64,000 nucleotides of DNA from Hemibagrus wyckioides (Eukaryota > Chordata > Actinopteri > Siluriformes > Bagridae). A program made the translations under genes and the position numbers. Of this stretch, positions 62,960 through 64,000 are shown piece by piece; position 1 is the first letter of the stretch, and each line of letters starts with the position of its first letter. Location: positions 10,606,428 to 10,670,427 of the forward strand of contig NC_080711.1 of the NCBI RefSeq assembly GCF_019097595.1, written 5' to 3'. The notes beneath the pieces are model-generated. The model saw only the letters and a list, made by a program, of their open reading frames with translations. It was not told the origin of the DNA and made no database searches.

Positions 62960-63895
62960 CTAAAAGAAATAAACCATTTTATTTTATACAGCAGTGATTG
63001 ACAGGGCATTGGAAAAGATAAAACTGGAGTTGACAAAACGAATGAATGGCTTCTCTACAGCTTCAAATTTAAGTACAGTTGTAATTGTCTGTGTAATCAT
63101 AAGGTCTGTTTCAGCAACATGACTCGAAGACTGGAGTTAGCTTGTGAACTGGAGAAATCATTTGCAGTGACAAGAACATAGAATTAAAGAGGTAAACGTG
63201 TCCTTTCTGAGAAAAAGAAAAAGGAGTATTAAATAGTATTTGGGAAATGGGTCTGTAGCAAAGCTTTGCAATCTAAACACACTATCAAGCATTTGGAATG
63301 AATGCATAAGTTTAATCCTAGTGTACCGAGATGTTCGAAATTTTAAATAGGCCGATACAAATGAAACAATCCTGCACAATTACATATATAACCTGAAAAA
63401 TTCAGTGCCTTGGTCCCATTTACATTCATCACCTGTCCCATGGCAATGTAAAATTCTCAACAATTATTATAAACCTAGGTCTTCCTCAGCACAGGGGAGG
63501 CATGTTATTCTTGCAACTAGAAAAGCAGTCATCAACGCCTCGGGTAAAAATTCAGGACAAAATATATTAGAAGCATATTTACTCTACAGATTTAGCTAGC
63601 GCTGGTCTCGCTCATCGTCCAGGATAAACCCTTATAAAAGCCAGCACAAACGTTGGAATGATTTTTTTTTTTTTTATGTGAATATTGGCTTTTATAATGT
63701 ACATAGATAAATGTGTAGTTTTGCCTGTGTGCAATGAGGCCACCGTGGTATCTAGTCCAAATCCAACATGGCCTAAAGCTCATGTATAAAGTAGTACTTT
63801 GCAGAAGAAAAATCTGCATTCATGCAGCAGTGTTGAATGGTGTTGATGGAAAACAAAAAAGGGCTGCTGAAGGTTAGAAGGCTTAGTCGCGATGA
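62960..63895 (-). other. baiap2l1: baiap2l1 3' UTR
   Basis: Sequence following the TGA at 63898-63896 on the minus strand, with AATAAA (minus strand) at 62983-62978 as the likely poly(A) signal. The extent is inferred from that signal. Confidence 0.5.
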
Positions 63896-63968
63896 TCAGA
63901 TCCTTGGAGCGGATCTGTCGTTGGTGACTGTGGGCCTCAGCTTCACGGTAGCAAAAGGGTTCCCGCCC
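63896..63968 (-). CDS. baiap2l1: BAIAP2-like 1 (IRTKS), last coding exon only
   Basis: IRTKS is an I-BAR/SH3 adaptor that couples curved plasma membrane and Rac to actin assembly. Here only the terminal exon is in the window. After the acceptor CCTTCCTCAG it encodes [20 protein letters not shown] and then PRI-stop, the conserved C-terminal WH2-like actin-binding tail of this family. One nucleotide (63968) completes a codon begun upstream. The I-BAR and SH3 domains lie beyond 64000. Position next to bri3, in convergent orientation, matches the mammalian order. Confidence 0.9.
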
Positions 63969-64000
63969 CTGAGGAAGGAACACAGTCTGTTAAACAGTGG

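Overview
The window is nuclear DNA from a ray-finned fish, almost certainly a teleost. It is AT-rich, genes are split by GT-AG introns, CpG-rich promoters alternate with microsatellites, and it carries typical teleost repeats (Tc1/mariner copies, tRNA-derived SINEs, LINE tails). I rebuilt the genes exon by exon by conceptual translation, checking splice sites and reading phase. No prokaryotic or viral gene, CRISPR array or stand-alone RNA gene was seen. The species cannot be fixed from sequence alone.

Layout: (1) 2.1-10.1 kb, three tandem parvalbumin genes on the minus strand, each with four coding exons in identical phases. The first two share a TATA/MEF2-type muscle promoter plan; the third is divergent and has an odd C-terminus. 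(2) 12.5-34.2 kb, lmtk2 on the plus strand: 14 coding exons, 1494 residues, a transmembrane kinase with a very long acidic tail and a long 3' UTR. (3) 35.6-50.9 kb, tecpr1 on the minus strand: 24 coding exons, about 1129 residues, a beta-propeller/DysF/PH protein of lysosome-damage response and autophagy. (4) 51-54.3 kb, a repeat-rich intergenic stretch with a truncated Tc1 element, a roughly 0.9 kb fold-back element split by a SINE-bearing insertion, and the bri3 promoter. (5) 54.3-61.7 kb, bri3 on the plus strand: 3 exons, 138 residues, a small lysosomal/endosomal membrane protein. (6) 63.0-64.0 kb, the last exon and 3' UTR of baiap2l1 on the minus strand.

From memory, the order parvalbumin/oncomodulin - LMTK2 - TECPR1 - BRI3 - BAIAP2L1 matches the mammalian block (mouse chr5, human 7q21), where BHLHA15 lies between LMTK2 and TECPR1. 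No bHLH gene is visible here. This supports reading the fish beta-parvalbumins as oncomodulin-lineage genes. lmtk2, tecpr1 and bri3 all act on endosomes or lysosomes, but they have separate promoters, so the clustering is synteny and not an operon.

Points most worth a second look: the apparent loss of the ATG5-binding motif in this TECPR1, the split fold-back element upstream of bri3, a Tc1 fragment starting about 14 bp after the bri3 exon 1 splice donor, and the aberrant last exon of the third parvalbumin gene.
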